Assembly (NCBI GenBank): GCA_000238975.1
Contig: CP002295.1
Coordinates: 1,602,299 to 1,666,298, forward strand
Source of the DNA: Serratia symbiotica str. 'Cinara cedri'
GTDB lineage: Bacteria > Pseudomonadota > Gammaproteobacteria > Enterobacterales > Enterobacteriaceae
Length of the DNA: 64,000 bases
Direction: 5' to 3'
The notes under the pieces were generated by a model. The model did no database searches and was not told the origin of the DNA. It saw only the letters and a list, made by a program, of their open reading frames with translations. This document shows, piece after piece, positions 62,309 to 64,000 of this stretch (position 1 is its first letter; each line of letters begins with the position of its first letter). The position numbers and the translations under genes were made by a program.

Positions 62309-64000
62309 GACATTCTGCGCTAGAATGTTTATTAATAAATCAATATTATAGACAATAACCTGATGTCACTGATTTGTCACCTATTAAGAGGGAAGTTTAC
62401 TTTGAGAGTAAAAATAAAACCAAATTTTATAACGATATCATAACAATTTACAGCTAAATACTCAATTTATTAACAGTAATATTACATACCAAATTATATG
62501 ATTAATATAATAATAATGTTTATAAAATGAAGTTCAAAAAAACTTTAGCCTATAGGTAATACCCATCATACGTGCTAAAATTAACACAATTTTATCATAG
62601 CATGATATACATCATACCCCTTTTTAAAAAACTACTTATAACCTCATTCATTAGATACAACCATAATCCTACCTGCTCTTTAAGTACCTAACTACTACCT
62701 ATACATCACAGATCACCTCTTAATTACCAAGTGATTAAAGATAATTATCTTAATTACCAAATGATTAAAGATAATTATCTAAAAAAATAAGGACCTGACA
62801 CAAACAAGTATCAATGCAAATATTAATAATAGGAAAATACTACTTGAAAATCTTCTATGTTGTAACTTTAATTTTAGTTTAAATAAAAATTTTTATAAAT
62901 CAAGAATCTATGATCCAGTGCTATTTATAGCAACAGCAAAGTATTTATTAGTAAATTCTTAAATATTCACTTAATGTCAACTATAAGCCGAATTACCTAT
63001 TAACTCATGCAGTAAATGACACAATTAATTACACAACTAATTTAACACATTCATTTATACTTTATGCTTAGGATATCATAACTAGTCCAAGCTAAAACAC
63101 CCTGATAACCAATTGACCCAGCTAGTTACAATAAGTTAGTGCCCACAAAAAAATCATCAATCATTATATGCTCACTTAATACTTATACAAAGTATATATG
63201 CTTTACTACAGTAAAGATAAGTCAATTATTACAGGCAGACAATAATTAATTAAACTTATAAGACAGATACCTATCTAACCATACCCCTTAGAAATTTATC
63301 AGTATTGCAATAACTATTAGAGATGAGATATAATCTCATACCATCTAGAATTAATTTCATAATAGTTGGTATTTGCAATACATTGTTTAAAATAGAAATT
63401 GTTCATACTAATTACGATTAGTATTAGAGTATTAGCACAAGTAAAAATCATATAATGTATTTAATTATTTAATTTGTTAATAACAGATAACTATAGTATC
63501 TATTTAAAACATTTTATGTATCAGTATTTTCAAATAAAAAACAAAATATCACTACCATGAGTTAAACAATAACAATGTTATAGCATAACAATCTATACCT
63601 CAAATAATATAAAGTTATAGATCAATAGAAACACATAGGTGGTAGAATTAATTTTATTAATATATTTTATACATCGTTATATTATCACTAAATAATCATT
63701 ATTTTAGCAAGAGAAAGGAAAATGAGTTAACCTTGCTTGATTACATGCAAGTGCATTACACCTAGTAGGCAATACGTCTAAAGATATACGCACTAATTAT
63801 ACACTAAATAAAAACAAAATTCTGCTATAAATTATCTATAGCAAAATAAATAATATCACAATACATTTAAAGAGCTATATACAATAATAATAACATAAGT
63901 ATTGACAACATAAGACGCTATACACGATTCAAATGCTTTTCAAGTTGCTAATCAAGAATGATTAACTAGCTTACTACAAATGAGTACGTAGTATACAAAT
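62309..64000. other. AT-rich non-coding right end
   Basis: No gene or readable relic was recognised between the aroQ pseudogene and the window edge. It contains the 30-bp tandem duplication at 62721-62780. Confidence 0.55.
62721..62780. repeat. 30-bp tandem duplication
   Basis: Two adjacent 30-bp copies, beginning TAATTACCAA and ending ATAATTATCT, differ by a single base (G at 62731, A at 62761). The copies are recent, in non-coding DNA. Confidence 0.9.

Overview
The window is a strongly AT-rich stretch of a gammaproteobacterial (Enterobacterales-type) chromosome with a very low gene density. Twenty-two intact protein genes fill about 28.7 kb of 64 kb (about 45%). Nearly all are housekeeping genes with clear enterobacterial full-length counterparts. 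The rest is AT-rich DNA in which decayed relics of expected neighbouring genes can still be read. No transposase, phage gene, integrase or CRISPR array was seen. This pattern fits a host-restricted, probably insect, endosymbiont still losing genes; the exact species cannot be fixed from this window.

Layout: 1.8-5.5 kb, divergent uvrA and ssb. 8-8.7 kb, pyrF. 10.6-16.5 kb, pit, a decayed uspB, rsmJ and prlC, in the enterobacterial pit-rsmJ-prlC order. 20.3-25.4 kb, what I read as the ghost of an rRNA operon: 16S and 23S have decayed in place, while tRNA-Ile(GAU), tRNA-Ala(UGC) and the distal tRNA-Trp(CCA) survive as clean genes. 27.3-34.8 kb, purD, hemE, then a TPP riboswitch driving thiC, followed by a decayed thiE. 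39.7-52 kb, the rpoC-rpoB-rplL-rplJ-rplA-rplK-nusG-secE cluster on the minus strand, with its attenuator and terminator. 52.1-54.2 kb, a decayed tufB and the thrT-glyT-tyrU-thrU tRNA cluster with a plausible promoter. 55.5-58.5 kb, coaA, birA and murB. 60-62.3 kb, accC and accB, then a young aroQ pseudogene.

Functionally the retained genes serve DNA repair and replication (uvrA, ssb), transcription and translation (rpoBC, ribosomal proteins, nusG, tRNAs, rsmJ), protein export (secE), nucleotide synthesis (pyrF, purD), cofactors (hemE, thiC, coaA, and birA acting on AccB), fatty-acid initiation (accBC), peptidoglycan (murB), phosphate uptake (pit) and peptide turnover (prlC). Gene order from purD to murB is the inverted E. 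coli 90-minute region, so missing genes could be sought at predicted positions; this is how the thiE, tufB and rRNA relics were found.

I found no new enzymatic or defence system. The most unusual item is the rRNA-operon ghost with three living tRNAs. Next are the riboswitch-controlled thiC with a dead thiE, a 49-bp near-perfect AT palindrome at 30.1 kb, several GC-rich orphan hairpins inside eroded DNA, and many short tandem duplications that look like replication slippage.
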